Below, piece by piece: positions 46,384-54,795 of a stretch of 64,000 nucleotides of DNA. The notes under the pieces are model-generated. The model ran no database searches, was not told the DNA's origin, and saw nothing but the letters and a program-made list of their open reading frames with translations. The position numbers and the translations under genes were made by a program. Source of the DNA: Thermodesulfobacteriota bacterium (lineage in GTDB: Bacteria > Desulfobacterota > Syntrophorhabdia > Syntrophorhabdales > JANXAF01). The stretch's first letter is position 1. The number at the start of each line of letters is the position of its first letter. The stretch is from positions 132,765 through 196,764 of the forward strand of contig JANXAF010000002.1 of the NCBI GenBank assembly GCA_025062045.1, in the 5' to 3' direction.

Positions 46384-47647
46384 GGAATTTTCCCTTTATT
46401 CTTTCAATTTCTTTAATTGCACTCTCTTTGGTCCTTCTCGAACGTACCAATACCCAAAGCCCCTCTGTGTCTTTTCGCAAATAGATCCTTTTGGGGGTAA
46501 CAAAGAAGTTTAAAAAAAGACCAAAAATGAGAAAAGAAAAGCCAGACCAAACCACATATATCCCAGGATCTTTTGATACCTCAAGAACGGTGTAGATATC
46601 CTCTTTTATGTCTTTTAGCGTTACTGTCCTCCCCGCTATTCTTTTTGTTTTCATTCTTTGGACGTCCCTCAAAAACCAAACGGTCTGAGGACGGTCCCCT
46701 TCTAAGTAGCCGACAAGGATCCCTGGGCCAAAATTGTGAATAGAACTTTCGTACCTTACAACCCTCATTATGAGATCGCCTTCCCTTAGTATCTCAAATT
46801 CCTTAAGCACCCTTTCGTTTCCGTCTACGTCGAAGTAAAAAATACCCTCCTTTCCATAGCTTGACTGATAGAAGTATATACCGGCGTATTTAAGTGGACG
46901 GTTTACCTCTATCTGGCTTTCTAGAACCTTTGTACCGTTCTTTATAATTTCCAATTCGGTTATGTATTCCTTAGGGGTTGAGCCATCAGGGTAATATTCA
47001 ATACGGAAGTCCCTGCATTTTAAAGAAAAATCAAGCTTTATATTTTCTGAATTCCTACCCCTTTTTGTTACGTAATCGATCTCCTCCCCCTCTCTTAGGA
47101 CTATAAAACCCCGAAAACCGAAAAGTAGTCCTATAAGACTCCCAAGGAGGATAAGGATTATACTTCCGTGGACTAGATGAATGCCAAATTTAGAAAGTCT
47201 TCCCTTCTCTAACAAAGCTCCTTCCGCAGTCCATTGAACAAGTCTATAATCATTCTTTAGACTCTCAACCGCAGATTCAAGAGTTTTGCCCTGAACATAC
47301 AAAGAGTCTTTAGAGCTTTTAAACGTTTCGAGAAGTGGTATTTCTTGATCAGGGAAAGAAAAATCTTTTTTGAGTCTTTTGAGACTGCAGAAAAAGAGAT
47401 TTACAGTGAAAAGAAAAAGCAATGAAATGAACCACCAGGTGTGAAAAAGGTCATCGAGGCCTAAAAGGAATATTATCTTATAAGTCGTCTCTGAGTATAA
47501 CTCAAGGTATTCCTGTGGACTCGCCCGTTGCTTGATAAGAGTCCCGAGGATACAACTTATCGCTATGATGGTGAGGAGAATTACTGCAAATCTTACTGAA
47601 CTTAGAAATTCAAGTATCCGCTTCCCATACCTTACTTCTTGTGACAT
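46373..47647 (-). CDS. resB: System II cytochrome c biogenesis protein ResB
   Basis: A 424-residue partner of CcsA. Four transmembrane helices (two near the N-terminus, one near residue 155, one near residue 375) surround a large periplasmic domain. Conserved features are LEFLSSVRFAVILLTIIAISCILGT, HLVHGSIILILLGSLIG, and the GIYFYQSSYG segment. The ATG at 47647 is preferred to the GTG at 47656. It overlaps the cytochrome gene by 16 bases, so the maturation proteins are coexpressed with a substrate. Confidence 0.9.
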   Translation of the reverse strand: MSQEVRYGKRILEFLSSVRFAVILLTIIAISCILGTLIKQRASPQEYLELYSETTYKIIFLLGLDDLFHTWWFISLLFLFTVNLFFCSLKRLKKDFSFPDQEIPLLETFKSSKDSLYVQGKTLESAVESLKNDYRLVQWTAEGALLEKGRLSKFGIHLVHGSIILILLGSLIGLLFGFRGFIVLREGEEIDYVTKRGRNSENIKLDFSLKCRDFRIEYYPDGSTPKEYITELEIIKNGTKVLESQIEVNRPLKYAGIYFYQSSYGKEGIFYFDVDGNERVLKEFEILREGDLIMRVVRYESSIHNFGPGILVGYLEGDRPQTVWFLRDVQRMKTKRIAGRTVTLKDIKEDIYTVLEVSKDPGIYVVWSGFSFLIFGLFLNFFVTPKRIYLRKDTEGLWVLVRSRRTKESAIKEIERIKGKFHVE

Positions 47648-48009
47648 TCTGTACACTTTGTTGGTGCCTTGATACCCTTAGCAACGACTTCTTTGTGACA
47701 ATCTATACACATTTTGTGGTATGCGTCTTTAAGGAGAGTTACACCTGGTTTACCATCTTTTGCAGGGTGGCATTTGATGCAAAGGTCTGGTTGCTGAGGA
47801 TCCTGATCTTTGTGGTGGCACTTGTCACAGGCAATCTTGTGCTTGTCAGTATGGAGAGGATGGTTGAAAACTACAGGGGCTAGCCTTCCCCCTTCCATCT
47901 TAAGAGTTATTACCTCTGGTATTTTTTTCTGGGCTGTACTTCCAGTTGCAAGAATGAGGATGGATAAAAAAGTAACGATTACTCCGAAAACGAAAGACCT
48001 AATAACCAT
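47632..48009 (-). CDS. Periplasmic tetrahaem cytochrome c (c3 family)
   Basis: A 125-residue secreted cytochrome. After a signal peptide (about residues 1-26) there are four CxxCH haem sites at 61-65, 77-81, 101-105 and 119-123. Further His residues (in FNHPLH and CHHK, and a histidine before haem 3) can serve as distal ligands. The VVFNHPLH...CDKCHH opening is that of class III cytochromes c3, which shuttle electrons between hydrogenases or formate dehydrogenases and membrane complexes. The start at 48009 is fixed by GGGAGGGG; the frame is open further upstream to 48093 but lacks a signal. Confidence 0.9.
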   Translation of the reverse strand: MVIRSFVFGVIVTFLSILILATGSTAQKKIPEVITLKMEGGRLAPVVFNHPLHTDKHKIACDKCHHKDQDPQQPDLCIKCHPAKDGKPGVTLLKDAYHKMCIDCHKEVVAKGIKAPTKCTECHKK

Positions 48010-48036
48010 TCTACCCCTCCCGTTTAGATTTGCCAA

Positions 48037-48066
48037 TTTATAAATCAAAAGCTCTAGCCAAGTCAA
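48037..48066 (-). promoter_or_regulatory. Putative promoter for cytochrome-resB-ccsA operon
   Basis: On the minus strand TTGACT (48061-48066) and TATAAA (48037-48042) are 18 bases apart, about 27 bases upstream of the ATG. Confidence 0.55.
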
Positions 48067-48093
48067 GAAAAAGAAAAAGTTCGCAATTTCCAC

Positions 48094-48122
48094 TTGACAA
48101 GGAGTCGAATTTCTTCTACTTT
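48094..48122 (+). promoter_or_regulatory. Putative promoter for desulfoferrodoxin-rubrerythrin operon
   Basis: A perfect TTGACA (48094-48099) and TACTTT (48117-48122) are 17 bases apart, divergent from the cytochrome promoter. No convincing PerR palindrome was seen. Confidence 0.5.
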
Positions 48123-48157
48123 TACTTTAAAACGATTTTAACCTAGGAGGAACGATC

Positions 48158-48535
48158 ATGGCGAAAAGGTATGAGATTTACAAATGTAATGTCTGTGGTA
48201 ATATTGTGGAAATACTCCACGCAGGGAAAGGACAGCTCGTCTGTTGTAACCAGCCTATGAATCTCCTTGTAGAAAACACAGTGGAGGCCTCCTATGAAAA
48301 ACACATTCCTGTCATTTCTAAAGAGGGGGAGAAAATAGAGGTAAAAGTTGGATCGGTTCCCCATCCAATGGAAGAGACCCACTACATCGAGTGGATTGAG
48401 ATTCTGACTGACGGCCGGGTACTTAGGCAGTTTTTAAGTCCAAAAGAGGAACCGAAAGCCCTCTTTTATGAGGGAAGCACAGAGATCACAGCCAGAGAAT
48501 ACTGCAATTTGCACGGCCTATGGAAATCAAAGTAA
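48158..48535 (+). CDS. dfx: Desulfoferrodoxin (2Fe superoxide reductase)
   Basis: A 125-residue superoxide reductase. The N-terminal desulforedoxin centre has Cys10, Cys13, Cys29 and Cys30. The catalytic iron ligands are His49, His69, His75, His119 and Cys116, with Glu47 and Lys48 in the EKHIP motif. These are the same positions as in Desulfovibrio enzymes. It reduces superoxide to peroxide without releasing oxygen. AGGAGG precedes the ATG. The rubrerythrin gene, which removes the peroxide, follows after 13 bases. Confidence 0.96.
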   Translation: MAKRYEIYKCNVCGNIVEILHAGKGQLVCCNQPMNLLVENTVEASYEKHIPVISKEGEKIEVKVGSVPHPMEETHYIEWIEILTDGRVLRQFLSPKEEPKALFYEGSTEITAREYCNLHGLWKSK

Positions 48536-48548
48536 AGGGAGGTGCATT

Positions 48549-49124
48549 ATGAAGAGTATAAAAGGTACAAAAACAGAAAAGAACCTACTTGCGCTATTTG
48601 CTGGTGAATCTCAGGCGAGGAATAGGTACACATTTTTTGCATCGGAGGCAAAGAAAGAGGGCTACGAACAGATTGCCTGGGTATTTCTTGACACAGCGGA
48701 TAACGAAAAGGAGCACGCAAAGAGACTCTTTAAGTTCCTAGAAGGTGGGGAAGTGGAGATAACCGCAAGCTATCCGGCGGGAAAGATATCCAACACGCTT
48801 GAAAATCTGAAGGCAGCTGCGGAAGGTGAAAATTTGGAATGGACTAAACTTTACCCTGAGGCCGCAAAAGTAGCTGAAGAGGAGGGTTTCCCGGAGATAG
48901 CGAAGGTCTTTTTGGAAATCGCAAAGGCCGAAACTGAACATGAAAAAAGATACAGAGCTTTCATAAAAAATATCGAAGAAGGCAGGGTGTTCAAACGGGA
49001 AGTGCCGGTAAAATGGAGATGCAGGAACTGCGGATACGTTTACTTCGGAGAGGAGGCTCCGGAGAGATGTCCGGCGTGTGACCACGAAAGGGGATACTAC
49101 GAGCTATACGTGGAAAACTACTGA
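48549..49124 (+). CDS. rbr: Rubrerythrin
   Basis: A 191-residue peroxide reductase. The N-terminal four-helix di-iron domain has the Glu/His ligands in GESQARNRY, DNEKEHAKR and AETEHEKRY. The C-terminal rubredoxin domain has CRNC and CPAC. The start at 48549 follows GGGAGG; the open frame extends to 48468, but that part overlaps desulfoferrodoxin and is not rubrerythrin-like. It acts with desulfoferrodoxin in oxygen defence. Confidence 0.95.
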   Translation: MKSIKGTKTEKNLLALFAGESQARNRYTFFASEAKKEGYEQIAWVFLDTADNEKEHAKRLFKFLEGGEVEITASYPAGKISNTLENLKAAAEGENLEWTKLYPEAAKVAEEEGFPEIAKVFLEIAKAETEHEKRYRAFIKNIEEGRVFKREVPVKWRCRNCGYVYFGEEAPERCPACDHERGYYELYVENY

Positions 49125-49131
49125 CAGGTAA

Positions 49132-49149
49132 GGCCGGGTTTTCCCGGCC
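49132..49149 (+). terminator. GC-rich hairpin after rubrerythrin gene
   Basis: A perfect 7-bp stem GGCCGGG/CCCGGCC with a TTTT loop lies 7 bases after the stop. No T run follows, so it may be a weak terminator or an mRNA-stabilising hairpin. Confidence 0.5.
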
Positions 49150-49169
49150 AATTCCTCATCCTTCCCAAA

Positions 49170-49198
49170 TTGACTGTCCTTACGGCAGGTGGTAGACT
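49170..49198 (+). promoter_or_regulatory. Putative promoter abutting lptF start
   Basis: TTGACT (49170-49175) and TAGACT (49193-49198) are 17 bases apart. Six bases separate the -10 box from the GTG at 49205. Confidence 0.5.
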
Positions 49199-49204
49199 AC
49201 TTGA

Positions 49205-50428
49205 GTGGCAAGCGGTTTTAAGGTGCCCAAAAGATTCTACTTTTACGTTTGCAAAGAGATCCTATACGTTTTTTTAGTTTCTATCTTTTTACTCACCTTT
49301 GTTCTTATACTTGGCAGAATAAGAAAGCTTACGGACCTCATAATAAACAAGGGGGTTGAGGTTCAAGACATACTACTTGTCCTTTTATACACAGCGCCGT
49401 CCTCTCTCATGTTTACGCTCCCTATGGCTTTCATTTTAGCTACAATTGTAGTCCTCGGGAGGCAATCTGCAGAAAATGAGCTATTAACCCTGAAAGCCTC
49501 GGGAATAAGCCTTAAGTGCCTCTTTGTTCCTGTTTTTTTTTACGGTATTGCTATAGCCATTTTGGGACTAGCAAACACTCTTGTCTTTATTCCTAAAAGC
49601 GGAGAGCTTTTAAGAGAGACTGTTGTAAACATTATAAAAAAGGGAATCACAGTAGAAGATAGGGAAGGTGTATTTAACGACTCCATTCCTGGCATTGTGA
49701 TTTACATTGATAAAGTACAGATGAGGGACGGGTATTTTTCTGGCATCCTTGTCTCAGATGAAAGAGAAAAGGATGTAAGACAGATTGTGACTGCGAAAAA
49801 AGGTATTATAAGCTTCGATCCTTCGAGTATGAACTTAACATTCGTACTGAAGGATGGAGTTTTACATAGATGGGAAAGGGAGAAGGATATTTACAGGAAT
49901 CTGGCCTTTAAGGATTACAACTTCACAATAGATCTGAATACTATCCTGCCCAAAGGGAGACCACTGAGAAAGAAGCCTTATGAGATGGATATGGGAGAGC
50001 TTAAAGACCGAATAAAAATGGAACAGAATCCTTCACGAAAGTACGAGCTTCTCCTGGAACTTTACAGAAAAATCTTTCTTCCCCTTTCATCTTTATCCTT
50101 CAGTCTCCTTGCGGTACCTTTAGGTGTAAGAAGGAGGACTGAGGGGAAATTTGCAGGAGTAACTTATGGCCTTTTTCTTTTCGTTGTGTACTACCTTTTG
50201 ATTGCCTTCTCGGATTATGCCGGAAAAACGTTACAGATTCCAGCGGCACTTGCAGCCTCTTTGCCTAATCTCTGCGTGGGAATTATTGGTCTTTATCTTG
50301 CCTTTCGTCTCAACCACGAGGAGTACGTAAATTTTTATCACAGAATGAGATTTTTTAGCGAAAAACTCCATGAAAAGGTTAGACAAGTACTTAATAGGGA
50401 CGACGATAAAAGTTCTCCTTATATGTGA
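49205..50428 (+). CDS. lptF: LPS export permease LptF
   Basis: A 407-residue YjgP/YjgQ permease of the LptB2FG complex that extracts lipopolysaccharide from the inner membrane. There are three helices near the N-terminus (TAPSSLMFTLPMAFILATIV), a periplasmic beta-jellyroll domain (about residues 125-270) and three C-terminal helices. The GTG at 49205 fits a leaderless transcript; a GTG at 49223 is also in frame. The gene overlaps lptG by 59 bases. The ATPase LptB is not in the window. Confidence 0.88.
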   Translation: MASGFKVPKRFYFYVCKEILYVFLVSIFLLTFVLILGRIRKLTDLIINKGVEVQDILLVLLYTAPSSLMFTLPMAFILATIVVLGRQSAENELLTLKASGISLKCLFVPVFFYGIAIAILGLANTLVFIPKSGELLRETVVNIIKKGITVEDREGVFNDSIPGIVIYIDKVQMRDGYFSGILVSDEREKDVRQIVTAKKGIISFDPSSMNLTFVLKDGVLHRWEREKDIYRNLAFKDYNFTIDLNTILPKGRPLRKKPYEMDMGELKDRIKMEQNPSRKYELLLELYRKIFLPLSSLSFSLLAVPLGVRRRTEGKFAGVTYGLFLFVVYYLLIAFSDYAGKTLQIPAALAASLPNLCVGIIGLYLAFRLNHEEYVNFYHRMRFFSEKLHEKVRQVLNRDDDKSSPYM

Positions 50429-51449
50429 AGCAGCAGGTCTCTGTGTTTTCACGACGATTGACTTTTTCGAAAACATAGACCTTTTTGCCTCATCCTGGCA
50501 GAACTTTGCGCTTTCCTTGGTCTATTTGGCCTTTCGGATGCCCCACTTTGCTAATTTGGTACTACCACTTGCTTTTCTCATCTCAATGCTTGTCACTTTC
50601 ACCATCATGATAAGAAACAACGAAATGATAGCCATAAGGAGTTCTGGTATCAGCACATTATTTTTTGTACGTCCCCTCCTGTATCTCGCACTGATTCTTA
50701 CTTTTGTAAATTTTTTCGTATCTGAGTTCGTATCTGCAGAGGGACTCAAAGTTTCGGAGCATATCTTCAGGGCAAGGATAAAGAAGGAGGAAGCTTTTAT
50801 CTCTTACAAGAACGATGGGATATGGATTAAAAAAGGGAACGTGATAAGTAAGATAGACTTATTTGATGGAAGGGATGACACCGTAAAGGGTGTTACAGTC
50901 ATAGAGCTTTCCGATGGGTATAGAATAAAGAGGAGATTTGACGCAAAAGAAGGTTTCTTTTCTGGGGAAAAATGGATACTCAAAGATGTGATAGAAAGGA
51001 ACTTCGACGAAAGTGGGGTTCTCTCCAAGAAGGTCCATACATCGCTAAGCGGACTTATACATGAACCTCCTCAGGCTTTCAAAAATGTCCAGAGAAATCC
51101 CGATGAGATGAGCATAAAGGAGTTATTAGCGTATATAAAGAGGCTTAAAGAAAATGGGTACAGTGTCAAAAGATACATGGTGGATATTCATAATAAAGTA
51201 TCCTTTCCTTTTGTGAACGTTGTTATGGTAACACTCGCTTGTTCGATCGGGTTTAGGTATTCCAAATCTAAACAAATATCTTATGGAATCTTTCTAGGTC
51301 TCGTAATTGGAGCGTCCTACTGGCTTATCCACTCTCTTTCCCTTTCTCTTGGTTATTCGGAGATTTTTCCTCCGATCTTTTCTGCATGGCTTACAAACCT
51401 CCTCTTTTTCTCATCTGGAATCATAGGCGTTCTTACTCTGCGGACATGA
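50370..51449 (+). CDS. lptG: LPS export permease LptG
   Basis: A 359-residue partner of LptF with the same topology. The start DKYLIGTTIKVLLICEA and the MPHFANLVLPLAFLISMLVTF segment are typical. The ATG at 50370 lies 59 bases inside lptF in another frame, a larger overlap than usual, and gives a full first helix. The next gene's ATG overlaps its stop (ATGA). Confidence 0.88.
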   Translation: MKRLDKYLIGTTIKVLLICEAAGLCVFTTIDFFENIDLFASSWQNFALSLVYLAFRMPHFANLVLPLAFLISMLVTFTIMIRNNEMIAIRSSGISTLFFVRPLLYLALILTFVNFFVSEFVSAEGLKVSEHIFRARIKKEEAFISYKNDGIWIKKGNVISKIDLFDGRDDTVKGVTVIELSDGYRIKRRFDAKEGFFSGEKWILKDVIERNFDESGVLSKKVHTSLSGLIHEPPQAFKNVQRNPDEMSIKELLAYIKRLKENGYSVKRYMVDIHNKVSFPFVNVVMVTLACSIGFRYSKSKQISYGIFLGLVIGASYWLIHSLSLSLGYSEIFPPIFSAWLTNLLFFSSGIIGVLTLRT

Positions 51450-51997
51450 TAGATTACAGATCGATGTTCTTAGCTCTCCAAAAGAGAAGAAAAATTTATT
51501 TGGATGTAGAGACAGACTTTTTAGGAAGGATATGTGTCATAGGGATAGCGAAAGAGAATAGGGATTTCATCCAGTTTTACGGAGAAGAAGTTCTTTTTAT
51601 CAACGTTGAAAAACCTCTATGCACTGCAGATATTATTGTGACTTTTAACGGAGACAGGTTCGATTTACCACTCATCAAAAAACAGCTAAGGATTGATCTT
51701 TGGGAGTCGCACCTATCATTGGATCTTTGTAAAGTAAAAAAAAGTATGGGAATCAAAGGAGGCCTCAAAGAGGTGGAAGAATTTCTAGGAATACCAAGAA
51801 AAACTAAAGGGCTGAGAGGATATGAAATTCCAAGGCTTTGGGATCGCTACTTACGTTATGGAGACAAATATGCACTAGATCTCATCCTCGACTACAATAG
51901 AGAAGATGTACTAAATCTAATCGAAGTCGAAAAAAGACTCCGGTATCTTTTGGAGGTAAAAGATGGAAAAACTTTTCGAGATAGAATCGACCTATAA
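51446..51997 (+). CDS. RNase H-like exonuclease (YprB family)
   Basis: A 183-residue protein with the YprB ribonuclease-H-like DEDD fold. The first acidic pair is in YLDVETD, the second Asp in VTFNGDRFDLPLI, and the last in DYNREDVLNLIEV. The N-terminus is at the ATG at 51446, which overlaps the lptG stop; the frame is open upstream inside lptG. It probably trims RNA or DNA 3' ends (family inference). It overlaps the hydrolase gene by 35 bases. Confidence 0.78.
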   Translation: MIDYRSMFLALQKRRKIYLDVETDFLGRICVIGIAKENRDFIQFYGEEVLFINVEKPLCTADIIVTFNGDRFDLPLIKKQLRIDLWESHLSLDLCKVKKSMGIKGGLKEVEEFLGIPRKTKGLRGYEIPRLWDRYLRYGDKYALDLILDYNREDVLNLIEVEKRLRYLLEVKDGKTFRDRIDL

Positions 51998-52670
51998 CCG
52001 GATAAGAGGGATTATCACATATCCTCATCAAGATGAAGGGGTTTTCCCATGTGTAATACTTTCCCACGGTCTTTTAAGTTCTAAGAACAGCATAAAATAC
52101 GTGGAAGCTTCAGAGAGATTGAAAGATTACGGGCTAATAAGCGTAAGGTTCGATTACCATGGATGTGGTGAGTCTGGGGGTAAAATAGAAGAGACAAGTC
52201 TCACAAAGAGGATCGAAAATTTAAAAAAAGTGCTGGACTTCGCAGTATCTGATCCGAAAGTGGATAAAAAGCGGATTGGCATACTCGGGAGTAGTTTCGG
52301 AGGAACTACAGCTCTCGTTTTAGCATCGAAAGATAAAAGAATAAAGGTCCTTGCTTTGCTTGCCACTCCTTATAAGCTTGGAGAAAAGACTAGCGAGGTT
52401 TCAAAAGTCCAGTTTCACGATTCTTTTTTTCAAGATTTTTCAAAGTACGACATACTTTCATCCGCAGGGTCAGTTTCGTTCTGTCTTTTAGTGCACGGGC
52501 AAAAGGATGAAACGGTGCCCGTTGAGCAAGCAGAAACGATATTTGAAAGGTTACGCCCACCTAAGAAACTGGAAATAATAGAAGGTGCAGATCATACCTT
52601 TTCTGACCCAAACCATAGGAAAATGGTCATAGATCTAACTTGTCAGTGGTTTCAAGAGCATCTACTTTAA
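51963..52670 (+). CDS. Alpha/beta hydrolase (esterase/dienelactone-hydrolase-like)
   Basis: A 235-residue cytoplasmic hydrolase. The nucleophile elbow is LGSSFGG, the acid is in VHGQKDETVP, and the His is in GADHTF. The oxyanion segment is LSHGLLSSK. The substrate is unknown. GGAGG precedes the ATG inside the preceding gene. The 3' end overlaps the convergent channel gene by 9 bases. Confidence 0.85.
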   Translation: MEKLFEIESTYNRIRGIITYPHQDEGVFPCVILSHGLLSSKNSIKYVEASERLKDYGLISVRFDYHGCGESGGKIEETSLTKRIENLKKVLDFAVSDPKVDKKRIGILGSSFGGTTALVLASKDKRIKVLALLATPYKLGEKTSEVSKVQFHDSFFQDFSKYDILSSAGSVSFCLLVHGQKDETVPVEQAETIFERLRPPKKLEIIEGADHTFSDPNHRKMVIDLTCQWFQEHLL

Positions 52671-53345
52671 AATTTCTTTTTTTTCGTTTCTCGTTCTTAG
52701 ATGATCCTTTATAAAGTCGCCAATTACGTGGCTTAACCCGATCCCCAAAGCGAGAGAGAGGGCCATAATTACTCCTCCAAAGACTATAAGGAAGCTAACA
52801 GTGATGATCGTATTGCCGATCCCTATGTACTCGAAAACTATCCCAAAAGTTATTATTATTAGAAATATCCGCACAGCCTTCGCAATGATGTCCCCGTACT
52901 TTATGTTTGCGTTTTCGCAGGTCATGAAGATGAGCCTGCCCATGAAATTGCTAAATATGATCCCGATTATGATGATAACAACGCTTGCGACTACAACGGG
53001 TAAGGCGTTTGAAATCCTTAATGCGTACTCCGAAAATTGCGTGACGCCTATGAAATTAAGCCCGAAGGAAAGGAAGGATATTATGAAGATCCAATACACG
53101 ATTTTGCTTAAAATTATAGAAGGACTTGACTTAACTCCACCCTTTTCCAAAAAATTGGCAACTCCGGCATCCTGAGCCCATCTATCGAACCTTAAGACCA
53201 TGAGCACTTTTTCGAGAAGCTTTCTTATAAGCCAGCTTACAACAATACCCCCGAGCATTACAATGACGAGAACAAGAATGTTTAAAAAAATTTCTGTGAA
53301 ATTCTCGTAAAGATCTATGAATAAATCCTTGAGAAATTCCTCCAT
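52662..53345 (-). CDS. MscS-related membrane protein (conserved TM-helix repeat type)
   Basis: A 227-residue membrane protein with four or five helices. It has a Gly/Ala-rich pore-like helix (ALSLALGIGLSHVIGDF) of the kind seen in the conserved TM-helix repeat proteins annotated with mechanosensitive channels. The soluble beta domain of true MscS is absent, so channel activity is uncertain. It stands 30 bases after the molybdenum hydroxylase operon head-to-tail partner at 53376 but is upstream in coordinate and downstream in transcription, so it could be cotranscribed. Confidence 0.7.
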   Translation of the reverse strand: MEEFLKDLFIDLYENFTEIFLNILVLVIVMLGGIVVSWLIRKLLEKVLMVLRFDRWAQDAGVANFLEKGGVKSSPSIILSKIVYWIFIISFLSFGLNFIGVTQFSEYALRISNALPVVVASVVIIIIGIIFSNFMGRLIFMTCENANIKYGDIIAKAVRIFLIIITFGIVFEYIGIGNTIITVSFLIVFGGVIMALSLALGIGLSHVIGDFIKDHLRTRNEKKEILK

Positions 53346-53375
53346 ACCAAGAAAATATTATTTAGAAACGGATAA

Positions 53376-53852
53376 CTATGTCAAATTGGTCATCTTTGTT
53401 GCCTCTTCGACAGCCTCTATTATTTTTTTATAGCCAGTACACCTACAAAGATTCGATGATATTGTCTCCACTATTTGGACTCTGTCTGGTTTAGGGTTCC
53501 TCTCAAGAAGGGCTTTGGCCACCATTATCATCCCAGACGTACAGAATCCACACTGGACTGCCCCTTTTTCAATGAAGGCAGACTGTAGAGGGTGCAACTT
53601 ACCCCCCTTCTTTAAGCCTTCAACAGTTTCAACACTCGAACCATTTAATTCAACTGTGAGGACAAGGCAAGACCTAACGGGTTTACCATCGACGATAACA
53701 GTACATGCACCACATGTGCCAAGACCACAGGCCTCTTTTGCACCGGTAAGTGAAAGCCTTTCACGAAGTGTCTCTAAAAGGGTCTCGTATGGTTTTACTT
53801 CTATGGCAGTCTCTTCCCCATTTAAAATAAGTGATACTTTGTGGAATTGCAT
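53376..53852 (-). CDS. hcrC: Molybdenum hydroxylase [2Fe-2S] subunit (4-hydroxybenzoyl-CoA reductase gamma type)
   Basis: A 158-residue iron-sulphur subunit of the xanthine oxidase family. The plant-ferredoxin-like cluster is bound by Cys42, Cys47, Cys50 and Cys62, and the second cluster by Cys101, Cys104, Cys136 and Cys138. It passes electrons between the FAD subunit and the molybdenum cofactor. It lies 1 base after the FAD subunit gene. The specific name rests on the FAD subunit's extra cluster; the general family is certain. Confidence 0.82.
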   Translation of the reverse strand: MQFHKVSLILNGEETAIEVKPYETLLETLRERLSLTGAKEACGLGTCGACTVIVDGKPVRSCLVLTVELNGSSVETVEGLKKGGKLHPLQSAFIEKGAVQCGFCTSGMIMVAKALLERNPKPDRVQIVETISSNLCRCTGYKKIIEAVEEATKMTNLT

Positions 53853-53853
53853 A

Positions 53854-54795
53854 TCAGTCCCCCGTTTTTAAACTATTTAGTAGCCTTTTTGCGATAACCC
53901 TTCCCATCTTCTTTATGTACAGAGCAGAAACGACTGTGTTATTTACAGGTTTTAAATCCCTATAGACATTTTCGAGAATCTCAGGGGCTTCAATAAGGTT
54001 CGAAGTGGATATTTCGTAGACGAGGGGACGAGGCCCAACTGCTCCTATGACTAGCCTTTTTCTTTCAAAATCTCCTGATATGGCACCGTTTATCAACGGA
54101 TAATCAATCGATCCCCTAATTCTTATCTTTTCAAACATGCCTTCTTTTTTCTCGTTTTTTATAAGTATCTCTTTAAGGATCTCTCCATCTTTAAGGTTGA
54201 AAGGAACTCTAGAATCTCCGGAGAATAACTCGGAAATAGGAAAGGTTCTTTTGCCATTTTTTCCGACACTCACAAGATAAGCGTCTAAAGAGAGTAAAGC
54301 GGGCGCAAGGTCGCTTGCGTAATTTGCGTAACAGACATTCCTTCCGCCTGTTGCATGGCAGATGTCCGCGCCCATCTTGTAACAAAAACCTTTTGCCCTC
54401 CTCCACTCAAGGGATTTGTTATAGAAAAGACACCTCGTATCCTGAAGGATATTCCCCCCAACCGTTCCTCTCATCTGGAGGGTTTCACATGATGTAAGGG
54501 TACAGGCCAAGTACAAAGGGGGATAATTTTTGAGGATAACGTCATTCTCCTTCAAATCGAATATGGTAGTATTTGCTCCTATTGATATGAATCCATCAGC
54601 AATCTTTATCTGAGAAAGCTCTTTGATTCCTTTTAAATCGATAACTACTTTGGGGGTTTTGAGTCTTAGCTTTAAGCGAGGGATGAGATCTGTGCCTCCT
54701 GCGAGGAATACCGCTTCACCTCCGTACATTTCATATATCTCTAGGGCTTCGTCCAACTCCCTTGGCCTTCTATAGTCGAACTTCGGCAGAATCAT
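53854..54795 (-). CDS. hcrB: Molybdenum hydroxylase FAD subunit with extra [4Fe-4S] motif (4-hydroxybenzoyl-CoA reductase beta type)
   Basis: A 313-residue FAD-binding subunit. The FAD motifs are LAGGTDLIP (31-39) and the TVGGNI segment (111-116). The special feature is four cysteines at 122, 138, 146 and 155 (C-x15-C-x7-C-x8-C). They lie in a loop followed by YANYASDLAPAL. This spacing, and as I recall even the numbering, is that of the [4Fe-4S] cluster unique to the beta subunit of Thauera 4-hydroxybenzoyl-CoA reductase. It is absent from xanthine dehydrogenase and CO dehydrogenase. That enzyme reductively removes the phenolic hydroxyl to give benzoyl-CoA. The gene overlaps the large subunit gene by 4 bases. 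Confidence 0.85.
   Translation of the reverse strand: MILPKFDYRRPRELDEALEIYEMYGGEAVFLAGGTDLIPRLKLRLKTPKVVIDLKGIKELSQIKIADGFISIGANTTIFDLKENDVILKNYPPLYLACTLTSCETLQMRGTVGGNILQDTRCLFYNKSLEWRRAKGFCYKMGADICHATGGRNVCYANYASDLAPALLSLDAYLVSVGKNGKRTFPISELFSGDSRVPFNLKDGEILKEILIKNEKKEGMFEKIRIRGSIDYPLINGAISGDFERKRLVIGAVGPRPLVYEISTSNLIEAPEILENVYRDLKPVNNTVVSALYIKKMGRVIAKRLLNSLKTGD

Noticed and set aside
48468-48548. N-terminal extension of rubrerythrin
   Set aside because: It lies within desulfoferrodoxin and is not rubrerythrin-like; the ATG at 48549 has a strong ribosome-binding site.
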